From Humulus lupulus (lineage: Eukaryota; Streptophyta; Magnoliopsida; Rosales; Cannabaceae): a stretch of 64,000 bases of DNA. A program made the position numbers and the translations under genes. Of the stretch, positions 33,514 to 45,150 are shown in pieces (positions within the stretch are counted from its first letter, which is position 1; every line of letters begins with the position of its first letter). The stretch is taken from assembly GCF_963169125.1 (NCBI RefSeq), contig NC_084794.1:223259409-223323408 (forward strand), given 5' to 3'. The notes under the pieces were generated by a model. It was not told the DNA's origin. It made no database searches and saw only the letters and a list, made by a program, of their open reading frames with translations.

Positions 33514-34660
33514 TTTCTATGGTTGTCTGAATAAGGTGATGGTCAGGAATAAGCATTTATTGCCAAGGATTGACGATTTGTTTGACCGGTTGCAAAATAA
33601 GACAGTACTTCTAAGAACCGACCCTAGATTTGGTTATTACAAGTGGAGGATCAAGGAATGAAACCTTTCAAGAATTACCTTTCGTACCAAGTAGAATGTT
33701 GTGAATTTTCAGTGAAGGCTTTTGAACTGACCAACACTCTAGTGGCCCACGTGGCCCACGTGGATCCGAAATATAGAGAGTTCGAGGATGATTTGGACAA
33801 TTTGTATTTGAATTTATTGAGAAAGTTTTGGCCTACTATCAATCAAAGATGGAACACGAGTGACATCTCCATTGATATTATAGAGGCTAAAGAAGCGTGG
33901 ATCACAAGTAAGGTTCCGGAAGGGATGAGTTCTGATTTCTCCGAGTGATGCTCAAAGTTACATTATGGGAAAACAGTGGGATCATGCATGATTTAGCTAA
34001 GATAGAAGCAGTAAGGAGTTGGCCAAAGGAACACTCTAGAGGTCAGAAATACTGCTGGACTAGCGAAACACATCGACATTTACATGAAGCATCTTCAAGG
34101 ACTAACATACCCTTGATTGAAGTAACATGAGGACCTGAGGTTTGTCTGAACAGACAGTTGCGAACAGGTTTCCAAAAGTTGAAATATAAGTTAATTATCA
34201 TGCCATGGTATCAATATAAGCATGTGGGGGACTAATATACAAGGAAAACATAGTGAATACTGTCCTTGTTGTTTAAAAACGAGGAGTTCCTAGTGCGGCG
34301 CGTTAGGGACTAAGATGCTCCCGTGTGTAGACTGGAAAAGTGATTGCTTATGTTTCATGATGGTCAAAAGAATAAGAACATGGATAGGCTACACGGGACT
34401 TTGAGTGGGCAGTAGTGATAGTTGTGTTTAAGGTGAGGCAACAATAATTATGAGGAAAGAGGGTGAGCCATACACCAACATAAAAGTTTAAAGCGTTTTG
34501 TCACTCATAGGGATTTCAATATGAGATAAAGACGTTGTTGAGAGCTGGTGAAGGATTGACAGTGAAATCCTTTATTAAAAATATGTGAAATATTGGCAAA
34601 GAATTAGTGATTACTTTCACAATACAATAGTTTTGAATTTGAACGATGCCAATTCATTGA
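33514..34660 (+). pseudogene. pol: RT/RNase H relic of the old Tekay-type element
   Basis: Broken frames parallel the younger pol. [20 protein letters not shown] (33550-33610) matches [21 protein letters not shown] block near 33985-34190 (KIEAVRSWPKEHS...FQKLKYKLII) matches the region between RT and RNase H. A block near 34390-34600 parallels the RNase H core. There are many stops, frameshifts and local deletions. It resumes exactly where the younger element's 3' LTR ends. Confidence 0.72.
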
Positions 34661-34919
34661 TGCAGTGATAGTCAAGAATTTAACTCTCGGTGAATAAGTT
34701 TTTTGGGTACTATGCTAAACTTAATGGAAGACAATAAAATAGTATCAACGAGTAAGACATGGTATTATTATGTCATTAAAAATTTTGCATCTTTATATTT
34801 GTATTAATATCTTTTGTATGATTATATATTTTTTTTGTTAATTTGTTTACATTATTCATATTGTTCAAGAAAAAAATTTATACTAAAAATGTTAAGGTCC
34901 AACATATTACATTGTTGGC

Positions 34920-35424
34920 ATGAATTAAAGAACATTCAAAATTGATGGCTAGTTGCTTGAAGAAGTCAAAATTTACAAATATCCATCTACTTCTTCTCCT
35001 TCCATCTCATCTTCTATACATTTAGAAGAAGATGATTTTGTAAATGATTCAAATGTCAACTTTGATTGACCAATAGGTAGAAATGCATCGAAGGGTTAGA
35101 TAAAAAAAGACTGAAAAAAATCAAATGACTCCTGCTAATTTACTATGTAAGGAATTGTTTGAAGAAAAAAGAGAAATAGATTGCCAAAAAAAAAATGGAG
35201 CTCTATGAAAGAACATTTGCTCAAAAGTAAGAAATTATTGATTGATAAAAAGAAATGCATGAGCGAGAACAAGAAAGATTTATTCTTGATCAACAAAAAT
35301 TTCAATTGAAAGAACAAAATGAAGAAGAGAGAATAGTGGCAGATGTACTACTATCATACTTGCATTTAAAGCACAATATTATGAAAGCCTCCAAATGAAG
35401 ATCATTGACAAAAGATAAAAAATA
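34920..35424 (+). pseudogene. Relic of a NAM-associated C-terminal (PIF/Harbinger ORF1-like) protein
   Basis: Frames with several stops read GRNASKG, then EEKREIDC, MELYERTFAQK and finally HEREQERFILDQQKFQLKEQNEEERIVA (35250-35345). This lysine/glutamate-rich helix, preceded by the (P)IGRK/N-A-K signature, is typical of plant 'NAM-associated C-terminal domain' proteins that accompany PIF/Harbinger transposons. There is no N-terminal DNA-binding part. The relic follows directly on the retrotransposon debris and has no visible promoter. Confidence 0.65.
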
Positions 35425-35540
35425 GATCTAAATAGTTTATTCCATTCCTCTGAAATCATGTAGTATAATCATGTAATGCACTTATCTAGTTTATTCTATT
35501 TCTCTAAAATCACGTAGTACAATCAAGTAATGCACTTAGA
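35425..35540. repeat. Tandem duplication of ~57 bp
   Basis: Two adjacent, slightly diverged copies of 'agtttattccattcctctga' with 'aatcatgtagtataatcatgtaatgcactt' follow the NAM-like relic. The function is unknown. Confidence 0.82.
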
Positions 35541-35843
35541 CCATCTCCAATGAGAAATGTAAATATTGTGCTATATTTGGCACAAAAAATCAATAAGTGA
35601 CATATTTGACATAACTTTTACAACTATACTCAAATGCACAATTATAAAAGTTGCTGCAAAAATGAATCACCTATTAATGCTCATTTAATATTTATTTAAA
35701 ATATGAAGAAAAAAAATATTTTTCATATTTTATTATTATCACACTAAAGAAATAAAAAAAGAAATAAAAAGTCTACATTTACATTTACATTTAATGGTGA
35801 CATTAATAATAATAAAAATAAAATAACAAAAATGGCATAAAAG
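35541..35843. other. AT-rich stretch, possible MITE remnant
   Basis: It begins GACCATCTCCAATG, a motif often found at plant PIF/Harbinger-type termini after a TTA target. No matching inverted end was found, and it is A/T-rich with no gene. It is left as unclassified. Confidence 0.3.
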
Positions 35844-38007
35844 TGTAACGACCCAAAAATAATAACACTAATATTGTAGAAATTAAATCATTTATACCAT
35901 TAAAAAGGTCTAAAAAATCCACATAAAAAAACTTTTAAATGTAATGTGTGCACACACTAAAAATATTTACATTAAAACTTAAGAGCATTGTGACAACCAA
36001 AATAGTTTAAACATAATAAAATAATCATTTCAAAAGATACAGACCCCCCAAAGGTCGAGCCACATGTACACTTTCGCAAGCAGACCCCGACGCTTACTAT
36101 TCTACTTTTTCTTTGTTCTTACCTACAACATGAACAACTAGGTAAGTGATAACGCTTAGTAAATCAACCTGACAAACAAAACGATATAAAAAATAACAAG
36201 AATCAATGACCAAGTCATTGTCTGCACAACATATAACTTACACACTTAGGGTTCAGGATCAATCCGAGCCTTAATCAAACAATTCAAGAATGCATAAGCG
36301 TCCTAGTTGTATCTCAATACCTTGAGCAGAATCAGCGAAACATAAACCTTGCAGGAAATCCATAATAAAGCATAATAGAGTAGCACCAATAATAAAATTG
36401 ACCCTAGAAGCCAATTCGTAAGTTGCCAAAAGTATCCCCTAGTATCTCAGCTTAAATAGTAGTGGAGACTCAAGTCTCTGCACTAATATCTAAATCATGA
36501 GTCCCTCTCGAGGGTAACCATCAGTTACCTAGGGCATTTATGCTAAATTTAAACAAAATGGGGTTGGTGGATCCACACCGGCTCATCGAGATTCCTAGGC
36601 TACTTGGCCTACTTACCTTTTGGCGAATTGTCACGGTAGCTAACTAAACCAATAAAATAACATTTCACAATGGAGCATAAGCACCCATAGGATCGTTTAG
36701 ACTCCTAAGTTACCCAATATACTTATCTCCTGTCCAATTCTCACTAAGGCTGTGCAAAAAATCCAGAAAATCGAATAAACCGATCAAACCGACTAACCAA
36801 ACACTGAAAAACCTCAACGCGAACCCATAATTCTAGATTCCATTTTCTGTAATTTCTCCAACCTAAGCTTGACAACATCCGACCCAAGACCCCAAAGGGT
36901 CACCAAACCCAGCTCCTGACTCAATTATAACAACACCTTGACCCCCAAGATGGTTATCCAAGTGCCCATGAGCTCACAAACAACCTCAAAGCTCTCAAAA
37001 GAAATGCCAAAAATCACACTTTGAGTTCTAAAAGTCATTCTCTAACCAAAACCATAAATCAAAAGCTCCAATTCATGATTCAAACCATAATAAGCCTTTA
37101 AATTAGTTTATAAACCAATTCCTAACCTCAAATCAATCTTTAAAGAATACTAAAAGCACAAAAAACGAAAATGAAAATTCAAAACCAATTTATTCTTAAG
37201 AACACCAAGAATACATCAAGAACTCAAGAGGAGGTTGAGAAATTTTTACCTCAACTGCCCAAATTTGAAAATCCAAGGAAGAAAATGGCAAAACCAACCG
37301 CAATCTCCACTTCCCCAGCCTTTTACTCTCCCTACCAAGTCTCCAAATCCAAGTACAAGAGCTTGCTTCTATAGTTCAAGGAAATTCCAAAACAGAGAGA
37401 GAGGAGAAAACGTGTAATGTCCTAGAGTGTTCAGCTGCTGCCTCTCTTGACTCAATCTAATAACCCAAAATACCATTTTGCCCTTACCCAAGCCAATGCC
37501 CCTTTAACCAAACCAATGCCATTTTGGTCTTTTGCCACCATTTCCCACTAATCCTCAATTAACATCATATTCTTCCCAATTAATTACGATATCCCAAAAT
37601 AATCACCAAATGGATTCCCATTACCCGATAAATCCCAGTAAGGTACTAAATTACTAAAATACCCCTAGGCTTACCTCGAGCCGGGAATTTTGCTCCGTTG
37701 TGACTAAACTGCTACTTTGCTCGCTAGGATCGCCTCGTGCCGAACAACCCAAATATATCTACACAATAATATGTCTCAATCAATATGCGTATATATATAC
37801 ACACACACACATACACAAATATGCCCTCAATGGGCCAAAATTACGAAAATATCATTCTAATAAGAAACGGGCCCACATGCATGCTTAATATACCTAAACA
37901 TGCAAACATAGTCATATTATAATATAACTCATATAATAATTCAATTATTGCCTTCCTGATCCCCTAATCAATGCACTAAGTCTTATTACCGAAACTGGGA
38001 CATTACA
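35844..38007 (-). mobile_element. Minus-strand Tekay/Del-type LTR without matching target duplication
   Basis: The left edge is TGTAACGACCC and the right edge GGGACATTACA. On the minus strand it starts TGTAATGTCCC and has the usual 'aataagacttagtgc' block. Flanking bases (AAAAG left, TTAGG right) do not match, so it may be one end of a deleted element or have rearranged flanks. The ORFs 37171-37417 and 37700-37888 are not recognised. Confidence 0.72.
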
Positions 38008-38511
38008 TTAGGGTTATAACACCCAATTTTTCCCCGAAATCCGATAATCTACAAAAGTCAACTTAAATTTATGGAATTAGGTCTGATATCAAGTTTCAAG
38101 TTAGTTTATAGTTGAATTCTAATGCCAAAATACCCATCAAACAATCCCAAAGCCTTCTAATGTCAAAAATTCATCAAAATCCCAAATTGCACCAAGAACA
38201 TGTGTAGAATTGAAGAACACTAGGCAAAGAAGATCATACCCCTCTAAATCTGAATTCCTAGCTGGTTATGGTGACTTCAATAGCTCTCAATCCCTCTTGA
38301 AGGGTTGAATCTCCTCAAAAATCCTCAAAAAGACAAGGCTTGATTTGGTTTGTATTTTGGACCCCATTTGGGACCGATTTTTAATAAACTTAAAGCACTT
38401 ATTTTAATAAGCTATGGACCAAAAAGTGTTTGGTAAATTTAATATATTGGCTTATTAAAAAATTTAAACAAAAGCTCTAGCCAAAAACAAAATCTGGCCC
38501 GCACCAGCTTA
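38008..38511. other. LTR-like debris and MULE flank
   Basis: From 38008 to about 38340 the sequence resembles the minus strand of an LTR leader region but cannot be assigned. From about 38450 to 38511 it carries the first copy of a roughly 60-bp repeat ('aaacaaaagctctagccaaa', then 'aacaaaatctggcccgcaccag'). Its second copy lies on the far side of the MULE at 44260-44315. Confidence 0.5.
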
Positions 38512-38520
38512 TTAAAATAA

Positions 38521-39026
38521 GGGTTATTTGCAGCAATAATGCCTATGTAGTTCATTTTGTAGCACTTAAATGCTTATGTAAAATTTTTGGCGACAATAAT
38601 GCCTACCGTTAATGTTTTGTTGTAGCCGTTGGTCCCTGAGCCGTTAGGAGTATATATGATACACGTGGCACGACCCGATTGGGTTAAATTATTAAAATTT
38701 AAAACAAAACTCTATTTATTATTCTGGTTTCTAATTTAAAACAAAAAACAACTAACCTTAATTAATTAATATAACCAAAAAAACTGATTGTCTAAAACCA
38801 ACTTGTAAAACTAATCTAAAACCAAAAAATCTCATAATTCCATACCCAGAAAAATCATCTAAGCTTTCCCCCCATGATCGAAGAGACGACCGACCCAGCA
38901 CGGAAGAGACGACGGCACAATGCCGACCATTCGACAACCGGAGGAACAACCACCCGACTACGGTGAGTTCTTTTCTGTTGTACAAAGTTCTTTTACCCAA
39001 AGTTCTTTTCTGTTGATCGGGTTTCA
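38521..39026 (+). repeat. Left terminal inverted repeat of the MULE
   Basis: About 506 bp, inverse of 43733-44250. It contains a G-box CACGTG (38662-38667) and, near its inner end, an ATG (38920) with a short exon and a GT donor after 38962. Mismatches with the other TIR are scattered. Confidence 0.9.
38662..38667. promoter_or_regulatory. G-box in left TIR
   Basis: CACGTG in the context ACACGTGGCA. An identical CACGTG sits at 44104-44109 in the right TIR. G-boxes bind bZIP and bHLH factors. Retention in both TIRs is compatible with a role in driving the two convergent genes, but this is inference. Confidence 0.4.
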
Positions 39027-39653
39027 AAAAGTCTCAAAATCCCATACCCAGAAAAACGGTGAAGCTTTCCCCCCGACCACACCCAGACGATCCACCCCCG
39101 ACAGTAAAGCACATGAACCCACTAGAAGAAAAATTGTAATTACTTCGAATTGGGGCTTAGGGCATCTTTTGCATTGTGTTAATGGAGATTGGAAAAAATT
39201 TCCATTGTCGACCACCAAGGCCAGTGGTAGAAAGAATGGCTTGGACAAACAAAAATCCTGGGCAAAGATTCAGAACATGCAACAAGTATCGGGTAAGATT
39301 GGTCTCCATTTGTTTTTGTAATCTGATTCATTGAATAAATGGTTATAGGCATTCACTATAAATTTTGTATGTTTTGGTCAACTCAGATTCATGGTGGGTG
39401 TAATTTCTTTGAATGGATAGACCCTCCAATGTGCCATCGAGCAAAGGTGGTCATCCCTGGACTACTAAGAAAAATTGGTGACCTTGAAACTGAAATCACA
39501 TCCCTAAGTACGACAACTGACATTGGAAGTCATCGACAATGCAGTGGTTCTTCAAATGGATTTGAGACACAATCTCACAACCTTCAAAATGTTGGAAGAG
39601 AAAGCTGTGAAAGTTGTGCTGAAAGCAGGGGTAGAGTAAATGATGGAGGTTGA
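38920..39653 (+). pseudogene. GRF-type zinc-finger protein gene inside the MULE
   Basis: Exon 1 (38920-38962) encodes MPTIRQPEEQPPDY from the TIR. A further exon, whose start is unclear, ends at 39295, where GTAAGATTGG follows. In its correct frame it reads HCRPPRPVV, then AWTNKNPGQRFRTCNKYR. After an intron ending ...CAACTCAG the next exon (39387-39653) continues IHGGCNFFEWIDPPMC and a short coiled-coil tail (LLRKIGDLETEITSL). The C-x-(n)-C...F-x-x-C...G-C-x-F-F-x-W-x-D pattern is the GRF zinc finger. Plant GRF proteins of this small class are often linked to repeats. The link between exons 1 and 2 is not resolved. Confidence 0.65.
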
Positions 39654-40418
39654 ATGCAGTGTTACTACTTTTTGAATACTATGTATTTTGCTGTAATTCT
39701 ATTGGTTGTGGTTATTTGGGCTACTAAATCAAAGTAGAAGTTGTTGGTATTGTTAGTTTACTTTTGGGTAATCTTCATGTGCAGTATTGACAATCACAAA
39801 TCTATTGCACCCTAGGCATTGATTTGTAATGAATTTTGTTGTAAAATGAAACCCCGAATCAATGTAATCTATCTTGGTCTATTTTGAATTCAATATTCTA
39901 GTTTATGTATTTTGTGAAATAAATATGATCAACATCTAGTTACATTCATTACCATAAGAGATAGGTACAAAAATATAGGCCTAAAAAGCCAAATGTATAT
40001 GATCTGTACATGACCAATATCATGGAAAGCATGACCCTGTCATGACTCAAAAAACAGATATGATCAAAAGGTGATTTGTACATGACTCTAAAATGGTCAA
40101 CATAACAGACACCAAAATACAAGATTCGACCACTAGTTCAAAATAAAATCAAAAGATGACACTCCTTCCAGTCAGACAGTATCGGGTTGAGCATTCTTTG
40201 CACAACTAGTTCCTCCTTTAGCATGTTGTTTCAGTCTTCTTTCCTTCCTTAAAAGTGTGGATTCAGTTGGTTTCTGCAGTGGTGGAAGACCTCGCTTTTT
40301 GACCACACGATTCTAAAATAGGTTGAACAAACAAATATTTAGCTCCAAATTCACAAAGCAATGATAAAGCAACTAATCAATGATAAAAATTATCTAGGAA
40401 GAGAAGAAAGCATAAAGT

Positions 40419-43400
40419 TTATACCTCAACCACCTTAGCAGATTTGCATGTTTCTCTCCTGTGGCCTGTTTTCAGACAATTGCTGCATGTTTTAACTTGT
40501 CCAGTTCTTCGAGCTTTCTTTAAAGAAGGTGGAGGTTCATCTGTCTCCCTTCTCCTAGCTTTCTTAGGTCTTCCAGGCAGCTTTGTCTCAGGTGGTTGAT
40601 CAATTGGGTTGAGTCCTGTCTGAGGCCACATATCTGGACTAGGCATAGGATGCACACTCTGTTCATATGCTTTTTGCAATGATTCTTTTTTATAGAATCC
40701 GTGGACATAATCAAAGACATTACCTCCCATGAACCAGTTAGTAGCTAGTGCATGGCCACAAGGAAGCCCAGATAGTTGAAACCTCCTACATGTACAAGTT
40801 CTGAATTCCAAATCGACAACCAAGGCACTACCATTGCTGCATTGAACCTGAAACTGAAACTTGTCAGACCTAGTAACCAGACAATGCTTTGCAGCCTCTT
40901 TTTGCTTCTCAATTATCTTCAAAATTCTCTTCCCCACAGGTTGAGTCATCTTCTCCAACTCAGCTTTTTTGTTATAAAACCGAAACATCAACCAAAATCT
41001 AATTTTCTCTAGTAAAGTTATAATTGGCTTGTCGCAAGCATCAAGTATGGCTGCATTGAAACTCTAGCACAAATTATTCACCAAAATGTCACATTTTGGG
41101 TACTCTGAAATATGTGACTTACTCCATTATGTGGGGTTCTTCCCTGCCAGCCAATTGTAAGCACCATCCGAGACATCCTTGACTTCTTGCATTGCTCGAG
41201 CAAACTCAGCTTGTGTTGTAGTATTAGCTACTGCCCACTAAATTTTCTTAAGTAAAAGTCCAGGATATTCCTTTTTAAAGTTAGCATGAAGATGTCTAAT
41301 ACAATACCTCACCTCACACCCAATAAAGATGGCTCCCACTGCATTTTATAATCCTTTCTGATGATCACTCATCATTGTCATCTTGGTAGGACTCAAACTC
41401 CCAATATCAACCTTCAATAGCTCCAAGAACCAAGTCCAAACCTCAGTGTTTTCCTTTTCAGCAACACAGTATGCAATGGGAAACATGGAGTTATTACCGT
41501 CAATGCCTACTGCAGCCAATAAAGTGCCCCTAGAATAACCTTTTAAAAAGCAGCCATCAAGACCAATTAGAGGTCTACAACCCCCCAACCAGCCATCTCT
41601 ACATGCCTTAAGACAAATATAAATACGCTGAAAGTGCCTTCTTCCATTAACCAAATAAGTTTTCAACTTCACAGTAGAGCCAGGATTGGTATCCAACAAC
41701 CTTTTACCGTAGTAATCAAGAATGGTGTATTGTTCCTTGACAGACCCATCCAACATCTTCCTTGCTTTTGTCTTGGCCCTGTAAAATGTCCAGCTAGACA
41801 CACGTGAGTACTTGGTCTTTGCAGTTATCTCCCTAAATGCATTGTATTCCATACTCGGATTTAGTCTAAATTGCTCCAAAAATTGCTTTGCAAGCCAAGT
41901 TGAGGTCAGCTGTTTATTGTCCAAAACAATGACACAACTATGCTTGTCAACAAGTGTTTTGACCCTCATTGTTTTGCCATCTATCTTGTTAACTATTGAA
42001 GCAAGCAACATCCACTCACAGTTTGCACCCTTGCACTTAACTCTAACTCTATTTGAATCATTGGCAATAAATACATATTCTCGATCACCTTCAATAAAGT
42101 ACTCCCTTATTGCATTCCTTAAAATTGTAACAGTGGCAAATTCCATGCCAAGAACAAATTGGAAGTTTTGCATTTTGGTTTTCGGGTTGAATTCTATGGA
42201 ATTTTTACCAGCATCAAACTCATCATCTGACTTCAATTAGTGTAAATCCTCCTCAGAACATATACCATCTGAGTCTCCATCAACAAGATTTTGAGTACAA
42301 AAATCTGAAACTGATCGCCACCACTTCCTAGGGTCAGACTGTGTACCCATCTCTATCTCAGCTTCAACATCTTGCTCAAACTCTTCCTCCTCCAATATGA
42401 AATCTTCATCACTTTGCTTTCCTTTCCCTTTTCTATCACGCTGAACTTTGTCTTGGCTCTCCTCAGCTGTATTTTCCCTCACATCAGCTTGCTTTCCTTT
42501 CCCTTTTCTGTCACGCTGAACTTTGTCTTGGCTCTCCTCAGCTGTATTTTCCCTCACATCAGCTTGCTTTCCTTTCCCTTTTTCTGTCACGCTGAACTTT
42601 GTCTTGGCTCTCCTCAGCTGTATTTTCCCTCACATCAGCTTGCTTTCCTTCCCTATTTCTGTCACTTTGAACCGGGTCTTGGTTCTCCTCAACTGTATCC
42701 TCCCTCACATCACCAATATCATCCTCTGAATCTGAAAGCACAACCACCTCTGGTATTTGGTTCTCCATATCACTTTCATAATCCATGTAGTCAAACTCTT
42801 CTTCATATTCCTCTTTATCAGGTTCATCAAAGGCAGCATCATGAAATTCCTCAGAATATTGATCAGCATCAAACTCTTCTTGTTCCCCATCAATGGTTGC
42901 ATCAACAGGGATACCAACAAAATCTGTAGAGACATCACAATCATCTGGTAGTTCCTCTATAATACATCTTTTATGAATCTTATGAATGGTAAAATGGTAG
43001 CAGGGACATGTTTAACAGCTTATGAATCTTCCTTCCAATCTAAAGGTAGAACTGTTTCAGGAAAAACAAGATATATGTCAATCTTCGTAGCCCGATTCCT
43101 CTCAATATCCTCTATAATTCTTAGGATCTCCTTATCCCCTACCACCATGAAGCCCATATTAAGCACCTTTCTTATTGTTTTGTACATAAAACCCACTGGA
43201 AGTTTATGTCTTAAGTCCAAGGCCATTCCATCCAATTCCATCCTAGTGAAGTAATCAGTATCCACCTAATCAACATAATCAACTTTACCTCCTTCATATC
43301 TTCTATTGCTGAATGGAGTAAACCAGCTTCCCCCACGGTGTATTGCAATAGTGAAGATGTTAGTATGACCACCTGTCAATAGAAATAAAAAATGCAAAGT

Positions 43401-43840
43401 CAACACTTCACACACACACAAACCGAAACACAATATAGTTCACACACTTGAAGAGCAACATAGTCTACCACACGATTGAACCATGGACCACAACAACAAA
43501 GATTCCTTTCAATAAACAAAGTATATATTTCAATGGACCCCACTCTATCAATTGTATGCACATGCTTCCCAACAAAATTTTTACTGAAATTTAATAATAC
43601 CACCTACCATAAATCAACAATATTCTCACCCCCAAAAAATTTGAAAATTGACACCCTTCCCCGCCCAAACTGCTCTATATATAGTATCATTATCATTCTC
43701 CCCAAAAAATAACTGCATGAACACTTTGAGAAATGAAACCCAATCAACAGAAAAGAACTTTGGGTAAAAGAACTTTGTACAACAGAAAAGAACTCACCGT
43801 AGTCGGGTGGTTGTTCCTCCGGTTTTCGAATGGTCGGCAT
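40419..43840 (-). pseudogene. mudrA: MuDR-type transposase, interrupted by stops
   Basis: Exon 1 (43798-43840, in the right TIR) encodes MPTIRKPEEQPPDY. The donor GTGAGT and acceptor TTGACAG join it in frame to 43372, giving GGHTNIFTIAIHRGGSWF, the usual MULE N-terminus. Downstream come an acidic region with 25-residue repeats, then the MuDR DNA-binding part (FQFVLGMEFATVTILRNAI). The MULE DDE domain follows (PLIGLDGCFLKG, then TMMSDHQKGL), with CIRHLHANFKKEYPG and a SWIM zinc finger (CTCRRFQLSGLPCGHA). A CCHC knuckle (CSNCLKTGHRRETC) ends it near 40440. Stops lie near 43267, 43017, 42960, 42238, 41348, 41238, 41127 and 41063; a one-base insertion lies near 42582. Antisense ORFs (41812-42240, 42372-42951) are shadows. 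Confidence 0.87.
42417..42720 (-). repeat. Four tandem 75-bp repeats inside the transposase gene
   Basis: Copies begin at about 42417, 42492, 42567 and 42643 (periods 75, 75, 76). Each encodes a 25-residue acidic/basic unit with KGKGKQADVRENTAE at its core. The extra base in the third copy (a 5-T instead of a 4-T run) breaks the frame, so two of the units are read in another frame. Confidence 0.9.
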
Positions 43841-44250
43841 TGTGTCGTCGTCTCTTCCGTGCTGGGTCGGTCGTCTCTTCGATCGTGGGGGGAAAGCTTA
43901 GATGATTTTTTTGGGTATGAAATTATGAAATTATGAGATTTTTTGGTTTTAGATTAGTTTTACAAGTTGGTTTTAGACAATCAGTTTTTTTTTGTTATAT
44001 TAATTAATCAAGGTTAGTTTTTTTTTTTGTTTTAAATTAGAAACCAGAATAATAAATAGAGTTTTGTTTTAAATTTTAATAATTTAACCCAATCGGGTCA
44101 TGCCACGTGTATCATATACACTCCTAACGGCTTAGGGACCAACGGCTGCAACAAAACATTAACGGTAGGCATTATTGTCGCCAATTTTTTTACATAAGCA
44201 TTTAAGTGCTACAAAATTAACTACATAGGCATTATTTCCGCAAATAACCC
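43733..44250 (-). repeat. Right terminal inverted repeat of the MULE
   Basis: About 518 bp, inverse of 38521-39026, ending GCAAATAACCC. It holds the ATG and first exon of the transposase gene (43798-43840) and a G-box at 44104-44109. Confidence 0.9.
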
Positions 44251-44734
44251 TTAAAAAAATTAAACAAAAGCTCCAGTCAAAAACAAAATCTGGCCCGCAC
44301 CAGCATTGGAATTTCAGCTTATACCAGAATCCGATTTTTTACTTTTAATGAAAGTTTTATAGGACAAATATACCCTTGTTACAATTACAAAATTACAATT
44401 TGATTAATTTTAAAACTCTTATATACTGAACGTCCTTCATTGGAGTTGTTCACTAGCCATCGCATCTATTCCACCACCCACCGTCGGCCGACTACTGTTT
44501 TTGACTTTCGCCTACAGTTCTGTCCGTCGCCACATTCGTCTGGAATTTACCATTTGTGTTTTATTTGAGGTATTGAAATGTTTATGTTCAGATCTAAGAT
44601 AATATCGGTAATACCTTTGTACTGTATTGCCTTTTTCTTTCCTTTGTTCTCAGTTTCTTGTCTGAGATGTTTGTTCTTGAATGATGATTGTTAATATTTT
44701 GTTTGTAGCAAGTATATATTTGTTTGAGATTCAT
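44251..44734. other. Right flank of the MULE; no gene
   Basis: Holds the 9-bp duplication (44251-44259) and the second copy of the flanking 60-bp repeat (to about 44315). A low-complexity stretch near 44460-44570 follows. No convincing coding sequence is seen. Confidence 0.5.
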
Positions 44735-44984
44735 CTACTACACCAAATAACCCCTAGCATAACACAAGAATATAAAACTACTGAAAAAGTATTATTATAT
44801 ACATATATGTGGTAAAATAAAAAAATGGCGCTAATTTATTTTGGTGCCCGCCTATTCTTTTTTCCTAGCTAATTCTTTTTTCCCTTCTTCTTTTTTCCTT
44901 GCCCACCGTTCTCTTCTTCGCACCCATTCTTTTTTCCTAGCCCACCCATTCTTCTGCGCCTCTCCCTGCTTGAAATCTTCCTTT

Positions 44985-45150
44985 AAGCATCTCTACCATC
45001 CCGACTGCATTCTGCCCTGGCTCGCTCACCATAACTCCTGCCCCGTTTGTCGGTTCCGGTGACCAGCAGAGCAAGCCAAGCTGAACTCTTTTGGGTCCCC
45101 GGAAGGGGTTTTGAGGTTAGGTGACTTGATGATGGGGGATGAGGACTGGT
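44985..45150 (+). pseudogene. RING-H2 finger fragment (E3 ubiquitin ligase-like)
   Basis: The reading frame gives [24 protein letters not shown]. This is the second half of a RING-H2 finger: H-x2-H, C-x2-PW, then CPVCR. The Cys that should precede KH reads Phe. A TGA at 45060 ends the frame just after CRFR, where the coding similarity (PAEQA) continues. The first half of the domain is missing, so this is a captured piece rather than a gene. It lies at the left end of the gene-fragment island. Confidence 0.65.

Larger units (their letters stand above)
20894..34660 (+). mobile_element. Old Tekay/Del-type Ty3/gypsy element, heavily decayed and twice invaded
   Basis: It comprises a 5' LTR (20894-25788, itself split by a solo LTR), a Met-tRNA-type primer site, gag, CCHC knuckle and a protease relic ending near 27565. 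RT and RNase H relics then continue at 33514-34660. A younger truncated element occupies 27566-33513. About 150 residues between protease and RT are missing at the junction. No 3' LTR of this element was found, so its right end is uncertain. The 5' LTR is a different subfamily from the LTR at 31336-33513. Confidence 0.75.
38521..44250. mobile_element. Mutator-like transposon (MULE), 5.7 kb, two convergent genes
   Basis: Long inverted repeats (38521-about 39026 and about 43733-44250) start GGGTTATTTGC and end with its inverse. They are flanked by a 9-bp duplication, TTAAAATAA / TTAAAAAAA, with one mismatch; 9 bp is the Mutator superfamily hallmark. Inside lie a minus-strand MuDR-type transposase and a plus-strand GRF zinc-finger gene. 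Both begin with an ATG and first exon within the respective TIR, an arrangement that recalls mudrA and mudrB of maize MuDR. The transposase has several stops, so this copy is not autonomous. Confidence 0.92.

Noticed and set aside
41812..42951. Plus-strand ORFs (142 and 185 aa) in the MULE
   Set aside because: They are antisense to transposase exons, which carry recognisable MULE motifs.
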